From positions 1,798,001-1,862,000 of the forward strand of contig OZ245822.1 in the NCBI GenBank assembly GCA_965228545.1: 64,000 nt of DNA. Direction: 5' to 3'. Origin of the DNA: HXMU1420-13 sp965228545 (lineage in GTDB: Bacteria; Bacteroidota; Rhodothermia; Balneolales; Balneolaceae). Below the pieces are notes generated by a model. That model had not been told where the DNA came from. It made no database searches and saw nothing but the letters and a program-made list of their open reading frames with translations. Position numbers and translations under genes: made by a program. This document shows positions 27,406 to 35,952 of the stretch, in pieces. Positions within the stretch are counted from its first letter, which is position 1. The number at the start of each line of letters is the position of its first letter.

Positions 27406-28872
27406 ATGTTTTCTCTACTAATTCAAAAAGAGCTGAAAAATATCATCACCAGTCCAAAATTTAGTGCTACTTTTTTGGTGTGCTCGGTATTAATTCTTAT
27501 CAGCGTTTTTGTTGGAATAACCGAATACGAAAATGCAGTTTCACAATATCAAGCAAATCTGGAAATTGCCCGGCAAGATATTGAACAAGCAACCAGCTGG
27601 GGTCAGGTTCGTAACTTGCTTCATCGCCAACCTAATCCGGTTCAAATTTTTGTATCCGGTGTACACTTCGATGTTGGCCGTCTTAGCAGTATATCAAACT
27701 ACAACGACGTAAAACTAATTCGTAGCCCATACAGCGATGAGACTTTATTTGCCATATTCAGAGTTATCGATTTTGCCTTCATTGTTCAAATTGTACTCTC
27801 ACTTTTTGCCATTCTGTTTACTTACGATGCCATCAACGGTGAAAGAGAACAAGGCACGCTTAAACTGGCATTTGCTAATTCTGTGTCGCGGGCACAGTAT
27901 TTAATAGCTAAGTTTTCGGGAATCTGGCTCGGGCTCATAATGCCGCTGCTAATTCCCATATTATTAGGGCTGCTATTGTTGCTGGCATTCAATGTGCCGT
28001 TAACATTCGGCAACTGGATTTCGATACTTAGTTTGATTGGGTTATCCGTTTTATACATCACCTTTTTTATTGTGATTGGAATATTAGTTTCTGCGATCAC
28101 TCGATCCTCTTCTCTTTCCTTTTTATTATTGCTGGTTATATGGATAAGCGGAGTGTTAATTGTACCACGCCTTGGTGTAATGGCTGCAGGGCAGCTCGTT
28201 CCGGTTGAGAGTGTTGCACAAATAGAAGCCAAGCAGGAAGCGTATCAAAAAGCCCGATGGGATGATTATTCGGCTGAATTGACCGAAGTTTGGCAAGAAA
28301 GAGAAGCTCAAATGGAAGGCATGAGCGAAGATGAACGTAGAGCTTATCGTGATGAAATGGAATGGGCGTGGCTAGAAGAAGACGATGCTTCGCGCAAACG
28401 AGTTCAGGCTGATATCATCACAAATAACCGACGATTGCTGGAAGATTCTCATAACCGAAAGAAAGTGCAGGAGCAGCTCGCTTTCAATATTGCCCGTATT
28501 TCGCCGGTGGCTTCGTATCAGCTTGCAGCGATGAAAATTGCCGGTACCGATGTTGAGTTAAAATCTCGGTATGAAGAATCGATGCGAGTATATAAAGACG
28601 ATTTTTCGGAATACATCAAGCGGAAGGAAGCAGAGGATGGCGGGCATGGCGGATTTAGTATTTCGATAGATAGTGAACAAGGTATGCAAATCGATTTTGG
28701 CCGAAATGATCAAACATTAGATACCAGCGAGATGCCCCAATATCAATCACCTGAACAACGAGTAGGAAATACTCTAGGGGCAGCATTGTTCGATTTCGGT
28801 TTTCTTGGGATGTGCATTGTTCTTGGCTTTGGTGGTAGTGTGTTTGCCTTTATGCGCTACGACTTGAGGTAG
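27406..28872 (+). CDS. ABC-2 type permease (second of a pair)
   Basis: A 488-residue paralogue of the preceding permease with the same layout: N-terminal helix, long loop, helix block containing TYDAINGEREQGTLKLAFANSVSRAQ, a second loop and a final helix ending FMRYDLR. The second loop carries a highly charged region (EVWQEREAQMEGMSEDERRA) absent from its partner. With the ATPase it probably forms a heterodimeric exporter. It starts 35 bases after the first permease, so the two are cotranscribed. Confidence 0.87.
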   Translation: MFSLLIQKELKNIITSPKFSATFLVCSVLILISVFVGITEYENAVSQYQANLEIARQDIEQATSWGQVRNLLHRQPNPVQIFVSGVHFDVGRLSSISNYNDVKLIRSPYSDETLFAIFRVIDFAFIVQIVLSLFAILFTYDAINGEREQGTLKLAFANSVSRAQYLIAKFSGIWLGLIMPLLIPILLGLLLLLAFNVPLTFGNWISILSLIGLSVLYITFFIVIGILVSAITRSSSLSFLLLLVIWISGVLIVPRLGVMAAGQLVPVESVAQIEAKQEAYQKARWDDYSAELTEVWQEREAQMEGMSEDERRAYRDEMEWAWLEEDDASRKRVQADIITNNRRLLEDSHNRKKVQEQLAFNIARISPVASYQLAAMKIAGTDVELKSRYEESMRVYKDDFSEYIKRKEAEDGGHGGFSISIDSEQGMQIDFGRNDQTLDTSEMPQYQSPEQRVGNTLGAALFDFGFLGMCIVLGFGGSVFAFMRYDLR

Positions 28873-28930
28873 TTATTCGAAAAACTCTGTGGGAATTGTC
28901 TCGCTTATTTTTTCCTGATAATTCCGTCAT

Positions 28931-28972
28931 AAAAAATAAAAAGCCCATCTCAATTACCATAAAGATGGGCTT
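28931..28972 (-). terminator. Rho-independent terminator of the GAF operon
   Basis: Ten-base stem AAGCCCATCT / AGATGGGCTT (28941-28950 and 28963-28972). On the minus strand it is followed by a T-rich run (complement of 28931-28940), so it serves the GAF-domain gene. On the plus strand there is no T-run. Confidence 0.85.
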
Positions 28973-29004
28973 AACCTAGGATTTAGAATCCGAGCCGGGA
29001 TCTC

Positions 29005-29532
29005 TTAAACATCTCTTCCGGCTCTTCGCTCTATTCGTAAAACGGCTTCCTTTGCAAGCTCTCTAAGATCGTTTATATCTTCATCGCTAAACGATCTTTC
29101 TTCCGGCCCAACAACGCAAAAAGAGCCAATGGTTTGCCCTTTTGAGGTTATCATCGGAATGCCTGCATAGCATCTGATGCCTTCATTTTCAACCAAAGGC
29201 GAGTCTTTCACCAACTCATTTTCAAGTGCATTTTCTACAACAAAGGGCATATTTTCTTTAACGGCGTATTGGCAAAACGACCATTCCACATCGGTTCCTG
29301 AGGATTCGCTCATCCAACCGTCATTAATTCCAAATTTTGATGCCCAAAATTGCGCTTCATCCAATACTAGGCTAACCAAGCCGATTGGGAGGTTAAACCG
29401 CTCGGCAGCTTTTTTAGTAACATCATCCAGAACAATTTTTACCTCTTCCGAGAACAAATCTAAGGCTACAATCTCCTGTAATCTTTCCGGGTCTTTAATT
29501 ACGTCTTTTACTTGTGCTTGAGTAATATTCAT
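29005..29532 (-). CDS. GAF-domain protein
   Basis: A 175-residue protein that is essentially one GAF domain: AAERFNLPIGLVSLVLDEAQFWASKFG, FCQYAVKENMPFVVENALEN, GIRCYAGIPMITSKGQTIGSFCVVGPEERSFS. Such stand-alone domains often sense small ligands or redox state. It is 20 bases downstream of a small unknown gene and shares a candidate sigma-28 promoter with it, which would place it in the motility regulon. No enzymatic domain is attached. Confidence 0.85.
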   Translation of the reverse strand: MNITQAQVKDVIKDPERLQEIVALDLFSEEVKIVLDDVTKKAAERFNLPIGLVSLVLDEAQFWASKFGINDGWMSESSGTDVEWSFCQYAVKENMPFVVENALENELVKDSPLVENEGIRCYAGIPMITSKGQTIGSFCVVGPEERSFSDEDINDLRELAKEAVLRIERRAGRDV

Positions 29533-29552
29533 AGTGATCTCTATCTTTTTAA

Positions 29553-29807
29553 TTATGCCGATTTCTTTGTGATTCCTTCATACGATCTAATTTTGATCAG
29601 TAATGAAGTTGCAGGTACGCTTGCCAGTGTATTCTTACTAGTTATTGCGTGTAATACGTTCTTTAGTTCTGCCAAATTTTGAGGCGCTTTAGTAAGTCTG
29701 CATGCTGTACATGCCTGCGTCCAAGCTTCCTTTGCCTTTGTTTCTCCAATTATTTTCACGATAGCGTTGTAAGCATCTTTCGCAGTAGGTGGTGAAATAT
29801 TATACAT
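29553..29807 (-). CDS. Small hypothetical protein in a probable motility regulon
   Basis: An 84-residue protein from the ATG at 29807. A TTG at 29870 extends the frame, but that codon lies between the -35 and -10 boxes of a strong sigma-28-like promoter, so the ATG is preferred. The protein is mostly helical with a CTAC pair (QACTACRL) and no membrane segment. I do not recognise a family. It precedes the GAF gene by 20 bases. Confidence 0.6.
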   Translation of the reverse strand: MYNISPPTAKDAYNAIVKIIGETKAKEAWTQACTACRLTKAPQNLAELKNVLHAITSKNTLASVPATSLLIKIRSYEGITKKSA

Positions 29808-29850
29808 CGATGATTTAATATTTTGGTTATCGGTACTTTTGTTAATTGCT

Positions 29851-29877
29851 TTATCGGCAGCTTTCAACAATCTGTTA
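29851..29877 (-). promoter_or_regulatory. Sigma-28 (FliA-type) promoter, small gene and GAF operon
   Basis: Reads TAAC, 15 bases, GCCGATAA on the minus strand. The -10 box is the exact FliA consensus and the spacing is the standard one. Predicted initiation near 29844 gives a leader of about 37 bases to the ATG at 29807. Confidence 0.65.
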
Positions 29878-30058
29878 AGTTAATTTTTATTAACTATTTA
29901 TGGTGTTTTTCTGCCAATTTATAGCGTAAACTTGCCAGCCCTTTGTAACATCATCTTTAAGCAGCTTTTTAAATGCCGATATAACTATTTGCAGTTGTAC
30001 CTACGTTTTCCTCTTCACCTAATTACTCAAAACTACTGTCGATTGCATCAAAACATGT

Positions 30059-31450
30059 TCAGGTTTTAAGAATGAGCCCCCACCGGGTAAATTTCGATGT
30101 AATGAACATTGCTAACATTGTATAGATTGCTCCTTTAATAAATCCAGTCCATGCATTTGCATTCAAGTAATTAATCCAATCGTGCAAGCCTAGTATTCCG
30201 AAAATCGGAACTATGAAAATAGCAGGCAGTACATAGGCAATCATTGGGTTCTGCCCAGATTCAACCAACCAAACAAGTAGTTTTTCGGGTATAATTTTTA
30301 ACACATCCATACAAAACAGTAATAGTAATCCGGATAACCCTGCGGTAATAAATAAATAGCTGATGGTTGTAGGATCTTTTTTCACTCCACCTTCATAAGG
30401 CTCCATCAACATGCCAATAATCAATAATGCAGCGGAAAGAATGGTAATATCCTTTTCCGTGTGGCTTGTTCGTTTGGTTGCCAAAAGCGCAAAAATTAGC
30501 AGTAGCTGTATTGCAACAGTTTCAAATCCCCATCTAGCAAAAAGCCCCGTTAAGCTCACTAATACTATCAAAAATATGATAGAAACACTGACGACTGTTT
30601 TACGTTTTGCAGCCGGTTTTAAATGATCACCGTTTTTACCTAGTGATGCAAGAAGCCAATCTCCAACCAAACTCCCCGCTAAAACTATAATCAGATACTC
30701 TAAAAAACTCACTCGAAAAAGCCAGTTAATCTCATCGAGAGTCCATAACTGATTAGGCCACGACTCCGGCACCATCGCTCCAATTTTTAACGCCAAAACT
30801 GCTACGAGTATAAGCAACCTATAGAGCATATTATTTCTAGTAATCAACCATGCTATTGCACCAAATAGTGCTACGTTTGCAAGTACTAGAATGATAATGT
30901 CGCTACGGTTTAGGCTAAATTCGAACTCTCCCAATCCGAAATGTAGTGCAGCTAAGAACAGTACGCTCCCCATCAAAAAACTGTATTGTCCCGTAACTTT
31001 TGTATTAAAGAATTTCTGATACCCGCCAAAAGCCCCCAGTAATAAAACAAATCCAAGCAACGAAACAACCCAATGAAAAAACGATGGGTTAGTAGATAGT
31101 GAATACGGTTTTACATGTTGAAAGTAGATTGCAAAATAAGCGAGCAATAGAAATCGAATAAATATCTTTTGAACAATTGAACTAATATTATGCGACTGTT
31201 CTAGCCTTTTTCGTAGCGAAAATGGAAATGCGATTCCCATAGTAAACAAGAACATAGGAAAGACAAGATCTACCCAAGTTAAACCCGGTAAGTCGGGATT
31301 AAAAGCATGCGTTGGAGGAGGCAATTGAGCATGATACATCCATGCAGGCATTACTCCACCGTAAGCGATATAACCGGAGAGGATCATCCCTAAAATTGCT
31401 ACTGCTCGTAGTAGGTCGATAGATATAAATCTTTGTGTTGCCTTACTCAT
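30059..31450 (-). CDS. DUF5009 / heparan-alpha-glucosaminide N-acetyltransferase-like membrane protein
   Basis: A 463-residue protein with about eleven or twelve transmembrane helices. The start (RFISIDLLRAVAILGMILSGYI) and LTWVDLVFPMFLFTMGIAFPFSLRKRLE match the DUF5009 family, related to lysosomal HGSNAT, which acetylates terminal glucosamine across a membrane. In bacteria these are presumed acyltransferases of envelope glycans. A propeller lipoprotein gene lies 40 bases upstream on the same strand. No clear terminator was seen downstream. Confidence 0.82.
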   Translation of the reverse strand: MSKATQRFISIDLLRAVAILGMILSGYIAYGGVMPAWMYHAQLPPPTHAFNPDLPGLTWVDLVFPMFLFTMGIAFPFSLRKRLEQSHNISSIVQKIFIRFLLLAYFAIYFQHVKPYSLSTNPSFFHWVVSLLGFVLLLGAFGGYQKFFNTKVTGQYSFLMGSVLFLAALHFGLGEFEFSLNRSDIIILVLANVALFGAIAWLITRNNMLYRLLILVAVLALKIGAMVPESWPNQLWTLDEINWLFRVSFLEYLIIVLAGSLVGDWLLASLGKNGDHLKPAAKRKTVVSVSIIFLIVLVSLTGLFARWGFETVAIQLLLIFALLATKRTSHTEKDITILSAALLIIGMLMEPYEGGVKKDPTTISYLFITAGLSGLLLLFCMDVLKIIPEKLLVWLVESGQNPMIAYVLPAIFIVPIFGILGLHDWINYLNANAWTGFIKGAIYTMLAMFITSKFTRWGLILKT

Positions 31451-31490
31451 AGCTCATTTACTTGTTGTAGATATTCTTCCATGTTCACTA

Positions 31491-32624
31491 TTACCAATCT
31501 AGATTGAATCGAATAATTTCTTCGGCATAGGTTCTGGGATTAAACTTTTTGGCATACAATTGATTATCACGAACTGCCAGTAGTTCGAAATCGCGCGAAA
31601 TTTCTAATACACCCAGTACTTCCCCGTCAGAATTGAGTACATACCATGTGTAATTCTCTAGATTTTGAGTAATTGTGGCCACCCAATGGTGGTCGTTTTT
31701 ATCTATAAAGTAATGTGCAACTGCCGGCCAAGTATTAGGTGTATCGTCCCCTCGAATAGCTCTTCGAATATTGGTTTCTGTGTACTTCTCAATAGCATCA
31801 GATTTGTTGAGTGTTCGTTTCTCAAAAGGATAATACCAAGCTTCCAGATAATTACCTTCCCGGTCGAATTTTTTTACCAAAAAATCCTCCGTAAATAGCG
31901 TGTATAAGTTCCCGATTGAGTCAGTTTGTAAGAGCGTTTCCCGCTCGTAGGGCATCATCATAATTGTGATACCTTCAGATCCCTGTTCTACAAAAAGTTT
32001 TTTATTGGGATATGTAAGAAGTTGTTCTGAATACGTTTCAGCTTTGTAATCGGTACGAAAATAGAATAACTGCCGGTCGGTTGGGGAATTAACCTGCTGG
32101 AAACCCACCAAAAACTCACTCTCGGATAGTATCTGTGCTGAATATGGATTTAGAACACGCAGTGAATCGTTGTTAGAATCTTGGCTTGAGAATATTACAG
32201 AGGTTCTAAAATTGAAGCTATTTGCATCGAATAAAATCATAGACACTCGTTCTTCATCAAATGCGTACACCAAATTGCCCACTACCTCGATTATACCGAG
32301 TTTGTAGAATTCACCATCTCTTCCGCCGGATCTTCCCATGGTTGCAAGTGGAACCCCAGAAGAATCAACAACATGAATTTTATTTTTAAATACATCAGAG
32401 AAATAGATGTTTCCTCGTTCATCTGTTGCGATATCTCCGATTTTTGTAACCTTCGCGTTTTGTGATCCCTTGAAATCATAATCCTGTACCAAGATTATTT
32501 CTATTGCATTGGCAACATTAAAACTGCGAATATTTTGGAGATGCTCTACGTGGTTCTGTGTTGCTCGATCACACCCCAAAAAACCGCTAAAAAGAATAAA
32601 GATCAGTAGCCTGCGAATAATCAT
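31491..32624 (-). CDS. Six-bladed beta-propeller lipoprotein
   Basis: A 377-residue protein with a lipobox (ILFSGFLGC, Cys about 19), so probably lipid-anchored. NHL-like repeats follow: IGDIATDERGNIYFSDVFKNKIHVVDSSG and QTDSIGNLYTLFTEDFLVKKFDREGNY, as in the six-bladed propeller proteins that are numerous in Bacteroidota. The function of the group is unknown. It lies upstream of the DUF5009 gene on the same strand. Confidence 0.8.
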   Translation of the reverse strand: MIIRRLLIFILFSGFLGCDRATQNHVEHLQNIRSFNVANAIEIILVQDYDFKGSQNAKVTKIGDIATDERGNIYFSDVFKNKIHVVDSSGVPLATMGRSGGRDGEFYKLGIIEVVGNLVYAFDEERVSMILFDANSFNFRTSVIFSSQDSNNDSLRVLNPYSAQILSESEFLVGFQQVNSPTDRQLFYFRTDYKAETYSEQLLTYPNKKLFVEQGSEGITIMMMPYERETLLQTDSIGNLYTLFTEDFLVKKFDREGNYLEAWYYPFEKRTLNKSDAIEKYTETNIRRAIRGDDTPNTWPAVAHYFIDKNDHHWVATITQNLENYTWYVLNSDGEVLGVLEISRDFELLAVRDNQLYAKKFNPRTYAEEIIRFNLDW

Positions 32625-32660
32625 ACCTTAATCTAAGTAGATTTTACCTAAGTGATAGCT

Positions 32661-32698
32661 ACAAAAAAACCGAAGAAGATATAATACCCCCTCCGGTT
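32661..32698 (-). terminator. Rho-independent terminator of the CoA-transferase gene
   Basis: Arms near AACCG (32668-32672) and CGGTT (32694-32698), extended by further pairs with one mismatch. On the minus strand the stem is followed by seven Ts (complement of 32663-32669). Confidence 0.7.
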
Positions 32699-32719
32699 CA
32701 ACCTATAACTAATCAAAAT

Positions 32720-33991
32720 CTATTTTCTGAAACGTTCGAATACTGCCCGGTCGAGCTCCTCCCTGTGGTTAGGGTGGGCAATTTCAACCATAGCTTTCGC
32801 GCGCTGACTTAAATTTTTGCCGTATAAACTTGCAATTCCATATTCGGTTACGATGTAATTTACATGGGCTCGAGTGGTTACCACTCCGGCGCCTTGTTTT
32901 AAAAACGGAACAATTCTACTAATGCCTTTATTCGTTTGTGATGGTAGAGCGATTATAGGTTTTCCGCCTTCCGATTTTGCCGCTCCTCGAATGAAATCCA
33001 TCTGGCCACCCACACCGCTGTAATGGTACGTTCCGATGGAATCTGCACATACTTGTCCGGTAATATCAATCTCAACAGCGCTGTTTATGGCGGTAACTTT
33101 CGGATTTTGCTTGATCACTTTCGTGCTATTTACATACTCGATATCAAGCATGGCAATAGATGGGTTATCGTCGATGTAATCGTATACTCGTTTCGATCCC
33201 ATCACAAAACCTGAAACAACTTTACCCGGGAATTTTTTCTTTTTCTTTCCATTGATAACTCCGCTTTCAACCAAGTCAATCACGCCATCGGCAAACATTT
33301 CGGTGTGAATTCCCAAATCTTTATGATTCACTAAACTTTTGAGCACAGCATTGGGAATTGCCCCTATACCCATCTGTAATGTGGCGCCGTCTTCAACCAA
33401 CTCGGTACAAAAACGCCCAATTCTCATCTCAACATCATTTGGTTCGGGGATGATTTGCTCAGGAAGTGGATCATTGTTCTCTACCATCACATCGATGTCG
33501 TTAACATGAATGAAGCCAGCACCATGAGTTCGAGGCATATTAGGATTGATCTGGGCAATCACAAACTTCGCCGTTTCCGCCGCCGGGAGCGCCCCAACTA
33601 CAGAAACTCCCATCGAACAGTATCCATGTTTGTCTGGAGGGGAAAGGTTTAGCAAGGCAACGTCGATGGGTAATATCCCTTTTCGCATTAAGCCGGGAAC
33701 ATCGCTTAAAAATACCGGGATGTAATCACCTCTTCCTTCATTTACTGCTTTGCGAACATTCGATCCCACAAAAAATACATTTACATGAAAGTTATCGGCA
33801 TATTCTGGTTTTGCATACAATGCCTCGCCTTCGGTATGAATATGAACTACCTCTACATTTCGCAATTCTGAAGAGCGCCCCACCATTGCCTCTATTAATT
33901 TAAATGGTACGGCGTTCACCCCATGGATAAACACTCTGTCGTTCGACTTGATGAGTTTTACAGCCTCTTCTGCTGATTTATATTCGCCCAT
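32720..33991 (-). CDS. Acetyl-CoA hydrolase/transferase (4-hydroxybutyrate CoA-transferase-like)
   Basis: A 423-residue family I CoA-transferase. Marks include SPPDKHGYCSMGVSVVGALPAAETA, LQMGIGAIPNAVL, GIHTEMFADGVIDL (with the likely catalytic Glu), GVGGQMDFIRGA and YIVTEYGIASLYGKNL. It would move CoA between acetate and another short-chain acyl group. It appears to be a single-gene unit with its own terminator. The preferred acyl group cannot be told. Confidence 0.9.
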   Translation of the reverse strand: MGEYKSAEEAVKLIKSNDRVFIHGVNAVPFKLIEAMVGRSSELRNVEVVHIHTEGEALYAKPEYADNFHVNVFFVGSNVRKAVNEGRGDYIPVFLSDVPGLMRKGILPIDVALLNLSPPDKHGYCSMGVSVVGALPAAETAKFVIAQINPNMPRTHGAGFIHVNDIDVMVENNDPLPEQIIPEPNDVEMRIGRFCTELVEDGATLQMGIGAIPNAVLKSLVNHKDLGIHTEMFADGVIDLVESGVINGKKKKKFPGKVVSGFVMGSKRVYDYIDDNPSIAMLDIEYVNSTKVIKQNPKVTAINSAVEIDITGQVCADSIGTYHYSGVGGQMDFIRGAAKSEGGKPIIALPSQTNKGISRIVPFLKQGAGVVTTRAHVNYIVTEYGIASLYGKNLSQRAKAMVEIAHPNHREELDRAVFERFRK

Positions 33992-34061
33992 AGTTACACT
34001 CCATTAATTAATTCTGAATTCGAAGAAAGGATATCGAAGAAATATGAACTTCATATTAATT

Positions 34062-34087
34062 AAAAAAGCGATTTCGCCAGAAATCGC
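34062..34087 (-). terminator. Rho-independent terminator of the 563-residue lipoprotein gene
   Basis: Seven-base perfect stem GCGATTT / AAATCGC (34068-34074 and 34081-34087) with a six-base loop, followed on the minus strand by TTTTTT (complement of 34062-34067). Confidence 0.85.
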
Positions 34088-34123
34088 CTTTTAGTTTATT
34101 TGTTTATTTATGGTCAGCCTATA

Positions 34124-35815
34124 CTAGTTTGCAAGCGCAACATTCCAAACATCATCATATCCGAAGTTCGATTGTTCCTCTGTTAGCTCCTTCATAGTTT
34201 TTTGGATAAGATTTATAATCATATCTTTTTGCCCGATTCTGTTTAATGCATTCAAATCGCTAAACTCTTCTCTTGAAAATGGAACGCCGGGACCTTCAAA
34301 ACTCCCCTGCATCCAGGTATTTGCCATTCCATCGAAGGCTTGCGTTTGCCCTGTAATTTGGAAGCTCACCAAAGGCAGTAATACAATCTTATCATCGCTG
34401 TTTGCGGCAACTCTGTAATCGATCGATACACTTAAAAGAGCATCAAGATCCATATCCCGAAGAAGTGAGGGCATCGGAGCGGCGTCCGCAATCATGGCAG
34501 TACTTCGTTCGGATAAAATTTCACCTAACGATGCCGCCACTAATCGCTTTGTGTTTCTGAAATTTTTCTTGATGTATACTTTTGAGTTTTCATTTTCGGG
34601 TTCATAGAAATCAGCATAATTAGTATTTGATGTAATGGCATCCACATCTACTACGCTTGCACCAAAATCATTTTCCAGTATTTGAACCAGATCGGCGTAC
34701 ATATTCTCCATAAATTGATTCCAATAGCGATCATCCAGTTGTGGAAATTCGAAGGTGGTGGTAGTAGTAGTTGTCGTAATCACTTTATAGGAACCGTAAT
34801 CGGTTTCAGATTCGCTGGTTTCAGTTTCCTGCTCGTAAAGTGTTCCGTTTATTGATAAAGAGGCCAATCCGATTCTGCCAATTTGGGTATTTAACGGGCG
34901 AGCATACCACGCATTTGAACTGTATGCGTTGTACGAGAATTTGCCGTTGTCTTCTTCTACACTTCCTTTTATGCGGATGTACGCTCTGCCTTCAACATCC
35001 CCATCTAAGGTAACCGGTTGGGTATCGAAGGCCGTGGAAGTTCGCTTGAAGTAAGTAAAAGGCTGATTCGCCGTTTCACGATTATCTTCAACAATAGATA
35101 CTTGCAAGTGATTTTTACCAGTTGCCCAATTTGTAACATCTTTCCCGGTTGGGCCGCCACCTGTAATGTGCTTATGCCGAAAGGCATCTGCGGGGATGGT
35201 AATATTATTCTCAACCAAACTCGATTGAAAAAAGGCAAAGCCTTTAACGCCTACTGCTTTTGTAATTAAAGCAATGCGTACCCGCTTACCTCGAGCAGCT
35301 TCATTGAAATCAAGTTCTAGTTCCAGATCCTCGTTCATGTTAATGGTTGCATTCTCACGCATACCGTTTATACTTCGAATAGAAACAGAAGGAGCCGCTG
35401 AAATGGTGAATTCTGTAACATCCCCATCTACATTTTCTAGTCGCACAGTTTTTGGTGAAGTATCTCCTTCATCAAATAATGCCATATAAACTCCACCACC
35501 ATAACCGGTTGCTTCTTTTCCATTTACTGTTACAGTACCATCCAGATTAATAAACCCAACGCTCCCGTCTGGTTTTAAAAGATGAACACCAACTGCGGTT
35601 TGCCCCTCTTGCCAATCTGCCTCAGCACCAATGGTAATTCCGGTTTCGGGCGAATACATATTCGACTGATACATACCAATTGCTGCCATCTGCCCAAAAT
35701 CCTTCTCTTTTTTGGTCATTAGCTTCATCGCAACTTCACCCATTTTTGTTTGGATGGTTGCACAAGAACTTAAAAGTATTAGTACACTCAGTAAGCCAAC
35801 GTAATTCTTTATCAT
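34124..35815 (-). CDS. Large hypothetical lipoprotein
   Basis: A 563-residue protein with a lipobox (SVLILLSSC, Cys about 18). I do not recognise a family. The first half looks beta-rich (DGSVGFINLDGTVTVNGKEATGYGGGVYMALFDEGD) and the second includes a run of eight threonines encoded by ACC/ACT-type triplets, then a mixed region with conserved-looking DAAPMPSLLRDMDLDALLSVSIDYR. It stands alone with its own terminator. Location in the outer membrane or periplasm is inferred. Confidence 0.7.
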   Translation of the reverse strand: MIKNYVGLLSVLILLSSCATIQTKMGEVAMKLMTKKEKDFGQMAAIGMYQSNMYSPETGITIGAEADWQEGQTAVGVHLLKPDGSVGFINLDGTVTVNGKEATGYGGGVYMALFDEGDTSPKTVRLENVDGDVTEFTISAAPSVSIRSINGMRENATINMNEDLELELDFNEAARGKRVRIALITKAVGVKGFAFFQSSLVENNITIPADAFRHKHITGGGPTGKDVTNWATGKNHLQVSIVEDNRETANQPFTYFKRTSTAFDTQPVTLDGDVEGRAYIRIKGSVEEDNGKFSYNAYSSNAWYARPLNTQIGRIGLASLSINGTLYEQETETSESETDYGSYKVITTTTTTTTFEFPQLDDRYWNQFMENMYADLVQILENDFGASVVDVDAITSNTNYADFYEPENENSKVYIKKNFRNTKRLVAASLGEILSERSTAMIADAAPMPSLLRDMDLDALLSVSIDYRVAANSDDKIVLLPLVSFQITGQTQAFDGMANTWMQGSFEGPGVPFSREEFSDLNALNRIGQKDMIINLIQKTMKELTEEQSNFGYDDVWNVALAN

Positions 35816-35894
35816 GATATCACTCCGTTTAGTTTACGTTATGGTACCTTCTTGCAGGTATATTCTCTATCACCCAAACGGAGTATTCTAAGCA

Positions 35895-35929
35895 TAAAAA
35901 AAGCGCGCTCTTTAGTAGAAACGCGCTTT
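35895..35929 (-). terminator. Rho-independent terminator of the amidohydrolase gene
   Basis: Eight-base stem AAAGCGCG / CGCGCTTT (35900-35907 and 35922-35929), followed on the minus strand by a T-rich run (complement of 35895-35902). Confidence 0.85.
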
Positions 35930-35952
35930 GGTGTCAACATGCGAATATCCAA

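Noticed and set aside
28941..28972. Hairpin read as a terminator of the plus-strand permease gene
   Set aside because: The T-run lies on the minus-strand side only, so it serves the GAF gene; plus-strand termination is at most weak.
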